Assembly (NCBI RefSeq): GCF_020991365.1
Contig: NZ_JAJLRA010000008.1
Coordinates: 1-64,000, forward strand
Direction: 5' to 3'
DNA length: 64,000 bases
DNA from: Streptacidiphilus sp. ASG 303
GTDB lineage: Bacteria > Actinomycetota > Actinomycetes > Streptomycetales > Streptomycetaceae
Part shown: piece by piece, positions 8,288 through 16,781 of the stretch
Position numbering within the stretch: the first letter of the stretch is position 1
How the letters are laid out: each line of letters starts with the position of its first letter
The notes under the pieces: generated by a model
The model's database searches: none
What the model was told of the DNA's origin: nothing
What the model saw: the letters and a program-made list of their open reading frames with translations, nothing else
Made by a program: the position numbers and the translations under genes

Positions 8288-9379
8288 GTGGCCGGCAGCG
8301 GGACCGCGGCGGAGCAGCACGAGGACCGGATCCGGGGCAGGGCGCGCGGGACGGCGCCCGCGCCGCTGTCGGTCCTGGACCTGGCGCCGGTCGGCGCCGG
8401 GTACACCCCTGGCGAGGCGCTGCGGGCCACCACCGAGCTGGCCCGGCGGACCGAGGAGTGGGGCTACCACCGCTTCTGGGTGGCCGAGCACCACGGCATG
8501 CCGGGTGTCGCCAGCTCCTCCCCGCCGGTGCTGATCGCGCACCTGGCGGCGGCCACCCGCACCCTGCGGCTGGGCTCGGGCGGCGTGATGCTGCCCAACC
8601 ACGCGCCGCTGGCCGTGGCCGAGCAGTTCGGCCTGCTCCACGCCCTGCACCCGGGCCGCATCGACCTGGGGCTGGGCCGGGCGCCGGGCACCGACCCGGC
8701 GACGGCGCGGGCGCTGCGCCGCGGGCTGGGCGGCGAGGGCGCCGACGACTTCCCGCAGCAGCTCGCCGAGCTGACGGCCTTCCTCGACGGCTCGTTCCCG
8801 CCCGGGCACCCGTACGAGCGGATCCGGGCCGTGCCGGGGCCGTCGGCCGACGGCGGGGGCCGCCCGCCGGTGTGGCTGCTGGGGTCGTCCGGCTTCAGCG
8901 CGCGGCTGGCGGGCGAGCTGGGGCTGCCGTTCGCGTTCGCGCACCACTTCAGCGCGGCGAACACGGTGCCGGCGCTGGACCTGTACCGGGCGGCGTTCCG
9001 GCCCTCGGAGGTGCTGGACGAGCCGTACGCGGTGATCGGCGTGAGCGCGGTCGCCGCGGACAGCGCGGCGGAGGCGCTGCGGCTGGCCCGCAGCGGCGGC
9101 CTGTCGATGCTGCGGCTGCGCCGCGGCAGCCCGGGTCCGATCCCCACGCCGGAGGAGGCGGAGGCGTACCCGTACAGCGACCTGGAGCGCGACTTCCTCG
9201 ACGACTGGCTGGGCAACGTGGTCCTCGGCGAGCCGGCGCGGGTCGCGGAGGGCCTGGAGGAGCTGCGGAAGCGGACGGGTGCGCAGGAGCTGATGGTGAC
9301 CTCGCACGTCCACGGGCACGAGGCGCGGATCGCCTCCTACGGGATGATCGCGGAGGCGTACGGGCTCACGGCGGGCTGA
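8288..9379 (+). CDS. LLM class flavin-dependent oxidoreductase
   Basis: A 363-residue luciferase-like monooxygenase of the MsnO8/alkanal monooxygenase-like subgroup. The N-terminus reads [19 protein letters not shown], then [22 protein letters not shown], a typical flavin-pocket region, and [14 protein letters not shown]. These enzymes use reduced FMN supplied by a partner and oxygen. Start: the GTG at 8288 follows GGAAGGGG by 7 bases; the in-frame ATG at 8234 has no such site. The natural substrate is unknown. Confidence 0.9.
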   Translation: MAGSGTAAEQHEDRIRGRARGTAPAPLSVLDLAPVGAGYTPGEALRATTELARRTEEWGYHRFWVAEHHGMPGVASSSPPVLIAHLAAATRTLRLGSGGVMLPNHAPLAVAEQFGLLHALHPGRIDLGLGRAPGTDPATARALRRGLGGEGADDFPQQLAELTAFLDGSFPPGHPYERIRAVPGPSADGGGRPPVWLLGSSGFSARLAGELGLPFAFAHHFSAANTVPALDLYRAAFRPSEVLDEPYAVIGVSAVAADSAAEALRLARSGGLSMLRLRRGSPGPIPTPEEAEAYPYSDLERDFLDDWLGNVVLGEPARVAEGLEELRKRTGAQELMVTSHVHGHEARIASYGMIAEAYGLTAG

Positions 9380-9687
9380 TCCGGAGGCGGGCCGGGCGGG
9401 GCTGGCGGGGGCCGGCCGGGCCGAGGCGGTCCGGGCACGGAACGGGTGCGGCCCCCCGGGGGTGCCGGTGCCGCGCCTTCCCCGGAGTGCCGGCCGGCCC
9501 TGCGGCGCAGCTGTCCTGACGGGGTGCCGGACCGGACCGGCCGGCCGCCGGACCGGCGCGGGGGCGCGCGGATCTCGGGGAGGAACGATTCCGTGCGCCT
9601 CTTGTGCACCCCCATGTGCGCCCCCGGCCGAGGGCATTCGCCTGTTCGGGAAGCGGAGGACTTTCCGGACGGGCGAGGGAGGCGGCC
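9380..9687. other. intergenic region before small zinc-ribbon gene
   Basis: No gene is seen. The last 120 bases include GGAA-CGA-TTCC, a small perfect inverted repeat at about 9581-9592, and an AT-richer patch that may be the promoter of the 66-residue protein. The ribosome-binding site of that gene, GAGGGAGG, ends just before 9688. Confidence 0.4.
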
Positions 9688-9888
9688 ATGAGCGAGAGCG
9701 TCATCGAGCGGGGTGTGGAGATGAGCCCGGGCGACCCGGCGTGCGAGCACGTCTACGGCACCGCGGCCGAGTTCGGCAACCTGTACGCCTGCAGCCGCTG
9801 CGGGCACACCAGCTGGGACGGTCCGGCGCTGCCCGCGGCCGCCGTGCCCTTCGTGCTGCGGCGGCCGATCGACGCGCTGGACGTCTAG
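9688..9888 (+). CDS. small Cys/His-rich protein (66 aa)
   Basis: A 66-residue cytoplasmic protein with ACEHVYGTAAEFGNLYACSRCGH: C-x-H followed by C-x2-C-G-H. This could bind one zinc ion in a ribbon or knuckle. The C-terminus (VPFVLRRPIDALDV) is hydrophobic. GAGGGAGG lies 5-6 bases upstream of the ATG. Similar short proteins occur in streptomycetes without known function. A long hairpin follows the stop. Confidence 0.7.
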   Translation: MSESVIERGVEMSPGDPACEHVYGTAAEFGNLYACSRCGHTSWDGPALPAAAVPFVLRRPIDALDV

Positions 9889-9913
9889 GCGGGGCGCCCG
9901 GAGCGGGCACGCA

Positions 9914-9958
9914 GGGGCTCCCGGGCCGCCGTCGACGGGACGGCGGCCCGGGAGCCCC
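9914..9958. terminator. bidirectional terminator
   Basis: A 20-bp perfect stem (arms 9914-9933 and 9939-9958) with a five-base loop sits between the small zinc-ribbon gene and the convergent amidohydrolase gene. It probably stops transcription from both sides. Confidence 0.85.
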
Positions 9959-9979
9959 CGTCTGTCCGGGGACGGGCTC

Positions 9980-11002
9980 TCAGCCCGCCGCGCCGCCCCG
10001 GCCCCCGTCCGGGTCGAGGCCGAACAGGCGGGCGGCGTTGCCGTGGCAGACCGCCCGCAGCCAGTCGTCGCCCAGGTCCAGGCGCGCCAGGGCGTGGAGC
10101 TGGTGGGCGTAGGGGTACGGGATGTTGGGGAAGTCGGTGCCGAGCAGGACCCGGTCCTGGAGGTCCTTCAGGCGCGGCAGCTCCGCCCGCGGGAAGGGCG
10201 CCTCCTGCTCGGCGAAGCCGGTGAACGCCATGGTGGTGTCCAGGCGGACGTGCCGGTGGCGGTCGGCCAGGTCCAGGAAGTCCGCGTACTCGGGCATGCC
10301 CATGTGCGCCACCACCAGCCGCAGCCGGGGGTGCCGGGCCAGCACCGCGCCGATCGGGCCCGGGCCGGTGTGCCGGCCCGGGGCCGGGCCCGACCCGCAG
10401 TGTGTGACGACCGGGACGCCGGCCTCGGCGAGCAGGCCCCACACCGGGTCCAGCAGCGGGTCGGCCGGGTCGTAGGCGCCGACCTGGACGTGCGCCTTGA
10501 AGACCCGGGCGCCGGCCTCCACCGCCGCGCGGACGTAGCCGGCGGCCTCCGGCTCGGGGAAGAACGTGGCGGTGTGCAGGCAGTCGGGGGTGCGGGCGGC
10601 GAAGTCGGCGGCCCAGGCGTTCAGCCAGGCCGCCATGCCGGGCCTGTGCGGGTACAGCAGCGCGGTGAACGCCCGGACGCCGAAGCCGCGCAGCACCGCC
10701 AGCCGCTCCTCCTCGGCCGTCCGGTAGGCGATCGGCCAGGGGCGGCCGGTGAGCGGTCCGGCGGAGTCGAAGTACGCCCACACCTTGTCCATGACCCGGG
10801 CCGGCATGAAGTGGGTGTGCACGTCGACGAGGCCGGGCAGGCCGAGGGCGCGGCGGAAGGCCGCGACCTCGGCCGCCTCGGCCGCCGGGTCCGTGCCCGG
10901 GCCTGCGCCGGCCGGTCCGCCGACCGCTCCCGTGCCGTCGCCCCCGCTCGCGCCGGCGGCCGCTCCCGGTCCGCCGCCGTCCGTGCCGCCGTTCCCGCTC
11001 AC
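9980..11002 (-). CDS. amidohydrolase family protein (metal-dependent hydrolase)
   Basis: A 340-residue TIM-barrel hydrolase of the amidohydrolase_2 type. VDVHTHFMP carries the first HxH metal motif, VVTHCGSG and VVAHMGMPEYADF carry further His ligands, and LLGTDFPNIPY carries the catalytic Asp. The family includes decarboxylases and lactonases (for example ACMSD-like enzymes); the substrate is unknown. The first 35 residues are Gly/Ala-rich and probably disordered. The GTG at 11002 overlaps the stop of the acyl-CoA dehydrogenase gene (GTGA), showing tight coupling. Confidence 0.87.
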   Translation of the reverse strand: MSGNGGTDGGGPGAAAGASGGDGTGAVGGPAGAGPGTDPAAEAAEVAAFRRALGLPGLVDVHTHFMPARVMDKVWAYFDSAGPLTGRPWPIAYRTAEEERLAVLRGFGVRAFTALLYPHRPGMAAWLNAWAADFAARTPDCLHTATFFPEPEAAGYVRAAVEAGARVFKAHVQVGAYDPADPLLDPVWGLLAEAGVPVVTHCGSGPAPGRHTGPGPIGAVLARHPRLRLVVAHMGMPEYADFLDLADRHRHVRLDTTMAFTGFAEQEAPFPRAELPRLKDLQDRVLLGTDFPNIPYPYAHQLHALARLDLGDDWLRAVCHGNAARLFGLDPDGGRGGAAG

Positions 11003-12633
11003 GCCGCCCCCGGCCGCGCCCGCTCCAGGATCGCGGCGGTGTCCGCGCCCGGCGGCAGGGTGCCGAACGCGCCGCCGCGGTCGCCGCCCAGCCGGGACGC
11101 GCAGAAGGCGTCGGCGACCGCCGGGTGCCCGTGCCGCACCAGCAGCGACCCCTGCAGGACCAGCACCATCGACTCCGCGAGGCGCCGGGTGCGGTACTCG
11201 GCGTCCGTGAGGTCGGCCAGCTCCTTCCGCAGGGCGTCGACGGCGGCGTCCAGGCGCCGGTCGGCGCCCGCCGCGAGCCCCACCTCGGCGAGGAAGGCCT
11301 CCACCGTCTCCGGCCTGCGCCCCATGGCGCGCAGCGCGTCCAGGGCGGCGACGTTGCCGGAGCCCTCCCAGATGGAGACCAGCGGCGCCTCCCGGTACAG
11401 GCGCGGCATGCCGGACTCCTCGACGTAGCCGTTGCCGCCCAGGCACTCCATGGCCTCGGCGGCGTGCGCCGGCCCGCGCTTGCACACCCAGTACTTGGAG
11501 ACGGCGAGCGCCAGGCGCCGCAGCAGCCCCTCGCCCTCGTCGCCCGCCGCGGCCCGGTCGGTCGCCCCGGCCAGGCGCATCGCGACGGCGGTCGCGGCCT
11601 CGGACTCCACGGCGAGGTCGGCCAGCACGTTGCGCATCAGCGGCTGGTCGAGCAGCGCCGCGCCGAACGCCCGCCGGTGGGCGGCGTGGTGGACGGCCCG
11701 CACGGTGCCGTACCGCATGGCGGAGGCGGCGCCGATCGTGCAGTCCAGGCGGGTCATGTTGACCATCCCGATGATGGTCGGCACCCCGCGGCCCTCCTCG
11801 CCGACGAGCCACCCCGTCGCGCCGTCGTACTCGATCTCGGCGGAGGCGTTGGAGTGGTTGCCCAGCTTGTCCTTGAGCCGCTGCAGGTGGATGCGGTTGC
11901 GCGAGCCGTCCGGCAGCACCCGCGGCAGCATCAGGCAGGAGAGGCCGCCCGGCGCCTGCGCCAGCGTCAGGAAGACGTCGGACATGGGCGCGGAGGTGAA
12001 CCACTTGTGGCCGGTGAGCCGGTACGTGCCGTCGCCGGCGGGCACCGCCCGGGTGGTGTTGGTCCGGACGTCGGAGCCGCCCTGCTTCTCCGTCATCGAC
12101 ATGCCCGCGACGAGCCCGCGCTTGGTGCGCGGGTCGCGCAGCCCGGGGTCGTACTCCCGGGAGGCCAGCAGCGGCTCCAGCCACGCCGCCAGCTCCGGCG
12201 CGGCCCGCAGCGCGGGCACGGACGCGTACGTCATGGAGACCGGGCAGGTGTGGCCGGCCTCCACCTGCCCCCACAGGAAGAACTTCGCGGCGCGCGCGGT
12301 GTGGGCGCCGGGCCGGCCGTCCCGCCAGGGCGCGGCGTGCAGGCCGTGGGAGACGGCCGTGCGCATCAGCTCGTGCCACGCCGGGTGGAACTCCACCTCG
12401 TCGATCCGGTGCCCGTACCGGTCGTGGGTGCGCAGCACCGGCCGGTTCTCGTTGGCCAGGCGGCCCCACTCGGCGGCCCGCTCCGACCCGGCGAGGACGC
12501 CCAGGGCGTGCAGCTCCGGCTCGGCCCAGCCCGCGCCCTCCCGGTGGAGGGCCTCCAGCAGCGCCGGGTCGTCGGCGGCGTCGTGGCCGTAGGGGTCGGG
12601 CACCTGGTTGGTGACCTCATGCGTCGGCGGCAT
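10999..12633 (-). CDS. acyl-CoA dehydrogenase, AidB-like
   Basis: A 544-residue flavoprotein with the AidB/DNA-alkylation-response layout: an extended N-terminus (THEVTNQVPDPYGHDAADDPALLEAL), the conserved TEKQGGSDVRTNTTRA, TGHKWFTSAPMSD, and ECLGGNGYVEESGMPRLYREAPL near the C-terminal third. The expected catalytic Glu region of true acyl-CoA dehydrogenases is replaced by an AidB-like sequence. E. coli AidB binds DNA and FAD, and many actinobacterial homologues are annotated only as acyl-CoA dehydrogenases. The gene overlaps the upstream TetR gene by 17 bases and the downstream amidohydrolase by 4, making a three-gene operon. Confidence 0.9.
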   Translation of the reverse strand: MPPTHEVTNQVPDPYGHDAADDPALLEALHREGAGWAEPELHALGVLAGSERAAEWGRLANENRPVLRTHDRYGHRIDEVEFHPAWHELMRTAVSHGLHAAPWRDGRPGAHTARAAKFFLWGQVEAGHTCPVSMTYASVPALRAAPELAAWLEPLLASREYDPGLRDPRTKRGLVAGMSMTEKQGGSDVRTNTTRAVPAGDGTYRLTGHKWFTSAPMSDVFLTLAQAPGGLSCLMLPRVLPDGSRNRIHLQRLKDKLGNHSNASAEIEYDGATGWLVGEEGRGVPTIIGMVNMTRLDCTIGAASAMRYGTVRAVHHAAHRRAFGAALLDQPLMRNVLADLAVESEAATAVAMRLAGATDRAAAGDEGEGLLRRLALAVSKYWVCKRGPAHAAEAMECLGGNGYVEESGMPRLYREAPLVSIWEGSGNVAALDALRAMGRRPETVEAFLAEVGLAAGADRRLDAAVDALRKELADLTDAEYRTRRLAESMVLVLQGSLLVRHGHPAVADAFCASRLGGDRGGAFGTLPPGADTAAILERARPGAA

Positions 12634-13231
12634 CGCGTCCTCCCAGGGCGCGCAGGGTGAAGGAGAGCAGGGCGGGGACCACGTCGGAGGGGTCCGAGCC
12701 GGCGGCGAGCGGGCCCACCAGCGCCTCGCCGACCGCGCCGACCAGGGCGGCGGCGGTCAGCGCGGGGTCCTGGGCGGGCAGCCGCCCGGCGGCCGTGCCC
12801 GCCGCCACCTGGGCGGCGATCACGTCGCGGAACGCCCGCCGGAAGACCAGCCGCTCGGCGTCCACGGCCGGGTCGACGGGTTCCGCGAGCAGGGCGTGGG
12901 CCAGGCGGGGGGCGCGCAGGGCGCGGACGGCGAAGGTCTCCACCACGGCCGCGACCCGCTGCTCCGGCTCCAGGCCGGGTGCGGCCGCGGCCGCCGCCAC
13001 CGCCTCGACCTCGCGGCCGACGACCGAGCGGAACAGCTCCACGGCGAGCTCGGCCTTGCCGGTGAAGTGCCGGTACACGCTGCCGGTGGCCATCCCGGCG
13101 CGCTCGGCCACGGCCGCCACCGAGCACCCGGCGTAGCCGCGGTCGGCGAGCAGGGCGGCGGCGGCCCGCAGCACGGCCTCGCGGCGGCCGTCCAGCCGGG
13201 CCTGCACGGCGGGGGTCCGTCGGTAGGGCAC
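12617..13231 (-). CDS. TetR family transcriptional regulator
   Basis: A 204-residue repressor. The N-terminal domain reads GYAGCSVAAVAERAGMATGSVYRHF, a standard TetR helix-turn-helix ending in the YRHF signature, and the remainder is a helical ligand-binding domain. It is the first gene of the operon with the AidB-like dehydrogenase and amidohydrolase. A 7-7-7 inverted repeat 11 bases upstream of its start is the likely autoregulatory operator. The inducer is unknown; a fatty or CoA-linked molecule would fit the neighbours. Confidence 0.92.
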   Translation of the reverse strand: MPYRRTPAVQARLDGRREAVLRAAAALLADRGYAGCSVAAVAERAGMATGSVYRHFTGKAELAVELFRSVVGREVEAVAAAAAAPGLEPEQRVAAVVETFAVRALRAPRLAHALLAEPVDPAVDAERLVFRRAFRDVIAAQVAAGTAAGRLPAQDPALTAAALVGAVGEALVGPLAAGSDPSDVVPALLSFTLRALGGRDAADA

Positions 13232-13241
13232 GGGAAGGATT

Positions 13242-13262
13242 GAAGCAGCGATTCACTGCTTC
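13242..13262. promoter_or_regulatory. putative TetR operator
   Basis: GAAGCAG-N7-CTGCTTC is a perfect 7-bp inverted repeat with a 7-base spacer, 11 bases upstream of the TetR start codon. Position, size and symmetry fit an operator that controls the TetR-AidB-amidohydrolase operon. Confidence 0.7.
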
Positions 13263-13353
13263 GTACAGAGGGGCGGACGGCGGGGTGCGGGCGCGCTGGT
13301 GCGGGGGTGCGGGGGTGCGGGGCGCAGGGGCGGGGCGCGGGTGCCGCACCGCA

Positions 13354-13364
13354 CTCCTTACGGG
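13354..13364 (+). promoter_or_regulatory. CTCCTTACGG regulon element, epimerase promoter
   Basis: CTCCTTACGGG lies 70 bases upstream of the epimerase ATG at 13424. The same element occurs 72 bases before the response regulator start (17812-17800, minus strand) and 71 bases before the GT87-like gene (24258). An imperfect copy (GTGACGGG) follows 11 bases downstream, the tandem spacing usual for OmpR-family regulators. Confidence 0.6.
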
Positions 13365-13423
13365 GCGGTGACGGGCCGCCTGTCGCGCGCCCCGCGACGC
13401 CCGCGCGGCCCTACCGTCGGGGC

Positions 13424-14497
13424 ATGGACATCCTGGTCACGGGCGGGGCGGGCTTCATCGGCGCACGGGTCGCGGCGCGGCTGGCGGCCGCCGGGCACCG
13501 GGTGCGGGTGCTGGACGCCCTGCTGCCCGCCGCGCACCCCGCCGGGCCGCCCGGCCCCGGCGCGCTGCCCGACGGCGTGGAGCTGCGGGTCGGGGACGTG
13601 CGCGACCGGGACGCCGTCGAGGACGCCCTGCGGGGCGCCGACGCCGTCTGCCACCAGGCCGCCATGGTCGGCCTCGGCGTCGACCTCGACGACGCGCCCG
13701 GCTACGTCGGCTGCAACGACCTGGGCACCGCCGTGCTGCTGGCGGCCATGGCCCGCGCCGGGGTGCGCCGCCTCGTCCTGGCCGGCTCCATGGTCGTGTA
13801 CGGGGAGGGCCGGTACCGCTGCGCCGGGCACGGCGACGTCGCCCCCGGCCCGCGCCGCCCCGCCGACCTCGACGCCGGGCTCTTCGAGCCGCCCTGCCCG
13901 CACTGCGGCGCGCCCCTCGCCCCGGACCTGGTCGACGAGTCCGCCCCGGCCGACCCGCGCAACGTGTACGCCGCCACCAAGCTCGCCCAGGAGCACCTGG
14001 CCGCCGCCTGGGCCCGGGCCTGCGGCGGCCGGGCCGTCTCGCTGCGCTACCACAACGTCTACGGGCCCGGCATGCCCCGCGACACCCCCTACGCGGGCGT
14101 CGCCTCGCTCTTCCGCTCCGCCCTCGCCCGCGGCGAGGCCCCCCGGGTCTACGAGGACGGCAGACAGCGGCGCGACTTCGTGCACGTCGACGACGTGGCG
14201 GCCGCCAACCTGGCGGTGCTGGAGGCCGACGGCGGCCACCCCTTCCGGGCGTACAACACCGGCAGCGGCGACGTGCACACGGTGGGGGAGATGGCGGCGG
14301 CGCTGGCGGAGGCGGCGGGCGGGCCGCGGCCCGTGGTCACCGGGCAGTACCGGCTGGGGGACGTCCGCCACGTGACGGCCGACTCCGGGCGGCTGCGCCG
14401 GGAGCTGGGCTGGCGGCCGCGGGTCGGCTTCGCCGAGGGCATGGCGGGGTTCGCCGCCGCCCCGCAGCGGGCGGGGGCCCCGGCGGGGGCCTCCTGA
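13424..14497 (+). CDS. NAD-dependent epimerase/dehydratase with CxxC insertion
   Basis: A 357-residue extended SDR: MDILVTGGAGFIGARVA is the NAD motif, VLAGSMVVYGEG holds the catalytic Ser region, and NVYAATKLAQEH the YxxxK pair. RYHNVYGPGMP and DFVHVDDVAAAN are typical of nucleotide-sugar epimerases and 4,6-dehydratases. Unusually, an insertion before the YxxxK motif contains PPCPHCGAPLAPDL, a CxxC pair that may bind a metal. It is probably leaderless: TACCGT lies 6 bases before the ATG and there is no Shine-Dalgarno sequence. A CTCCTTACGG element 70 bases upstream links it to the two-component regulon. Confidence 0.88.
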   Translation: MDILVTGGAGFIGARVAARLAAAGHRVRVLDALLPAAHPAGPPGPGALPDGVELRVGDVRDRDAVEDALRGADAVCHQAAMVGLGVDLDDAPGYVGCNDLGTAVLLAAMARAGVRRLVLAGSMVVYGEGRYRCAGHGDVAPGPRRPADLDAGLFEPPCPHCGAPLAPDLVDESAPADPRNVYAATKLAQEHLAAAWARACGGRAVSLRYHNVYGPGMPRDTPYAGVASLFRSALARGEAPRVYEDGRQRRDFVHVDDVAAANLAVLEADGGHPFRAYNTGSGDVHTVGEMAAALAEAAGGPRPVVTGQYRLGDVRHVTADSGRLRRELGWRPRVGFAEGMAGFAAAPQRAGAPAGAS

Positions 14498-14652
14498 CGG
14501 CGCGTCGGGCCGTCGGGCCGTCCGGTGGCGGCCCGCATCCCCGCATCCCCGCATCCCCGCGCGGGCCGCGGGACCGGGGCCGCCCGGACCCTGCGGACAT
14601 CCGTGCCCAAACGGCTGCGGGCCCTCCGACGGTGTCGTTACGCTCCCGGCCC

Positions 14653-15543
14653 ATGATCACCCATGCCGAGACCATCGACCGCGCCCTGGAGCGGATCACC
14701 GCCGGGTACGTCCTCCCCGAGCGGACCGCCGCGATCGAGTCCGCCCTCCGCGGCCGGCTCGCCTCCGGCGCGTACGACGCCCTGGACGGCCCGGCCTTCT
14801 GCGAGGCCGTCACCGCCGACCTCCAGGAGGCCTGCCCGGACCGCCACCTGCGGCTGCTCTGGAGCGACGAGCCGCAGTCCCTTGAACCGGAGGACGAGGA
14901 CGCGGGGCGTGCCGCCTTCCTCGCGCTGCAGCGCAGCAAGAACCAGGGGATCCGGCGCTTCGAGCACCTCGAGGGCGGCGTCGGGCTCGTCGACGTCTCC
15001 CTGATCGCCGACCCGGCCGAGGGCGCCCGTGCGGCCGGCGCCGCCATGGAGCTGGCCGCCGGCACCCGCGCCCTCCTCCTCGACCTGCGCCGCTGCCCCG
15101 GCGGATCGCCCGAGGGCGCCGCCCTGTGGTGCAGCTTCTTCTTCCCCGACGGCGGGGTGCACCTGAACGACATCCACGACCGCCCCGCCGGCACCACCCG
15201 CCAGTACTGGACCGCCTCCCACCTGCCCGGTCCGCGCTACCTCGACCGTCCGCTGCTCGTGCTCACGAGCGCCGCCACCTTCTCCGGCGCCGAGGACGTC
15301 GCCTACACCCTCCAGGCCCACGGGCGCGCCGTCGTCGTCGGCGAGACGACCCGCGGCGGCGCCCATCCCACCGACCGGTACCCCGTGACCGCGCACATCA
15401 CCGTCACCGTGCCCACCGCCCGCACCGTCAGCACCGTCACCGGCACCAACTGGGAGGGCGTGGGCGTGGTCCCGGACATCGCCGTCCCCGCGGAGGAGGC
15501 GCTGGAGACGGCGCGCCGGGAGGCCCTGCGGCGCCTGGCGTAG
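14653..15543 (+). CDS. S41 family peptidase
   Basis: A 296-residue protease of family S41 in the interphotoreceptor-retinoid-binding-protein-like (tail-specific protease) group. LLLDLRRCPGGSPEGAAL forms the core strand, LTSAATFSGAEDVAYTLQ carries the nucleophilic Ser, and VGETTRGGAHPTDRYPV the conserved following loop. There is no signal peptide or PDZ domain, so it is a minimal cytoplasmic form. The start lacks a ribosome-binding site but has TACGCT 8 bases upstream, suggesting a leaderless transcript. It lies between the epimerase and the convergent histidine kinase. Confidence 0.87.
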   Translation: MITHAETIDRALERITAGYVLPERTAAIESALRGRLASGAYDALDGPAFCEAVTADLQEACPDRHLRLLWSDEPQSLEPEDEDAGRAAFLALQRSKNQGIRRFEHLEGGVGLVDVSLIADPAEGARAAGAAMELAAGTRALLLDLRRCPGGSPEGAALWCSFFFPDGGVHLNDIHDRPAGTTRQYWTASHLPGPRYLDRPLLVLTSAATFSGAEDVAYTLQAHGRAVVVGETTRGGAHPTDRYPVTAHITVTVPTARTVSTVTGTNWEGVGVVPDIAVPAEEALETARREALRRLA

Positions 15544-15614
15544 CCCGGTCCCGGCGCGTCCCGCGGCCCAGGCGTTCCGCGGCCGAGGCGCCCCGGGACG
15601 GGCGGCCCGGGCGG

Positions 15615-16781
15615 TCAGGCGCTCCGGGCGGCACCGGCCGGCGCCGGCGCCGCGGGCAGGACGACCTCGAAGCAGCAGCCGCCCTGGACGTTGCGCACCG
15701 CCGCCCGCCCCGCGTGCGCCTCCACGATGCCCCGCACGATGGCCAGGCCCAGCCCCGCCCCGCTGTCGCCGTGGCTGTGCCCCCCGGGGGCGGCACGCGG
15801 CGTGCGGGCGGGGGCGCCGCGCCAGCCGGTGTCGAAGACCCGCGGCAGGTCCTGCTCGGGGATGCCGCCGCAGCCGTCGCTCACCGACAGCACCACGTCG
15901 CCGCCCTCCCGCCGCGCCCCGACCGCGACCGTGCCGTCGGCCGGCGTCGCCCGGATCGCGTTGACCAGCAGGTTCCCCAGCACCCGGGTCATCTCCCGGC
16001 CGTCGACCTCCACCGCCTCCGGCGCCACGCCGCCGCCGACCAGCCGCACGCCGTGCTCGCGGGCCAGCGGCTGCGCCCCCGCCAGGGCCTCGTCCACCAG
16101 GTCGTAGGCGGAGACCCGGGCCAGGGTGAGGGTGAGCGCCCCCGCGTGGATGCGGGAGAGCTCGAAGAGGTCGTCGACCATGCCCGTGAGCCGGTCCACC
16201 TCGACGCGGATGCGGCGGTGGTAGCGGGCCGGGTCCTCGGCCACGCCGTCCTCCAGGGACTCCGCCATCGCGCGCAGCCCGGCCAGCGGGGTCCGCAGGT
16301 CGTGGGAGATCCAGGCGATGAGCTCGCGGCGGGACGCCTCCAGGGCCCGCTCGCGGCGCTGCGACTCGGCGAGGCGGGCGCTGGTGCCCGCCAGCGCCTC
16401 GCCGAGGGCGGCCAGTTCGCTGGTGGGCGGGTCGGCGGGGGCGGTGAACCCCTCCTCGCTGCCCACCGTCGCCGCCGCGTCGACCAGCGCCCTGCTGCCC
16501 GCCACCACCCGGCGGCCGATCAGCAGCGCCGGCACCAGCGCCGCGACGGCGGACATCCCGACGACGGCCATGACCACGCCCAGGTCGTGGTCGGACAGGA
16601 ACATCGCCTGCGCCACGGTCACCGTGCCGGCCGTCATCGCCGCCACCGCGACCACGGCGACGGCGGAGAGGGAGGCCGCGACCGTGCGGCGGCGCAGCAG
16701 CCGGACGGCGGGGGCGGCCAGCAGGCCGACCGTGCCGGCGCCGAGGGCGGCCAGGGCGGCGATGAGCAGCAGGTCGTTCAC
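15615..16781 (-). CDS. two-component sensor histidine kinase
   Basis: A 388-residue membrane kinase. There are three or four transmembrane segments in residues 3-90 with almost no extracellular loop, then a linker, the H-box ISHDLRTPLAG (His160), N-box LGNLLVNAIRATP, and G-boxes SDGCGGIP and GAGLGLAIVRGIVEAHAG. The lack of a sensor domain suggests that it senses the membrane or a partner protein. Its GTG start overlaps the response regulator stop (GTGA), so the pair is coupled. Confidence 0.93.
   Translation of the reverse strand: MNDLLLIAALAALGAGTVGLLAAPAVRLLRRRTVAASLSAVAVVAVAAMTAGTVTVAQAMFLSDHDLGVVMAVVGMSAVAALVPALLIGRRVVAGSRALVDAAATVGSEEGFTAPADPPTSELAALGEALAGTSARLAESQRRERALEASRRELIAWISHDLRTPLAGLRAMAESLEDGVAEDPARYHRRIRVEVDRLTGMVDDLFELSRIHAGALTLTLARVSAYDLVDEALAGAQPLAREHGVRLVGGGVAPEAVEVDGREMTRVLGNLLVNAIRATPADGTVAVGARREGGDVVLSVSDGCGGIPEQDLPRVFDTGWRGAPARTPRAAPGGHSHGDSGAGLGLAIVRGIVEAHAGRAAVRNVQGGCCFEVVLPAAPAPAGAARSA

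Noticed and set aside
9980-12469. An 829-codon frame containing the amidohydrolase
   Set aside because: The extra 490 codons overlap the acyl-CoA dehydrogenase in another frame. The GTG at 11002 with four-base overlap explains the gene.
13298-13321. GGTGCGGG three times in tandem
   Set aside because: Short GC-rich slippage repeat; not linked to the nearby operator.
14535-14558. GCATCCCC three times in tandem
   Set aside because: Only 24 bases. Probably simple slippage in an intergenic gap; no regulatory meaning seen.
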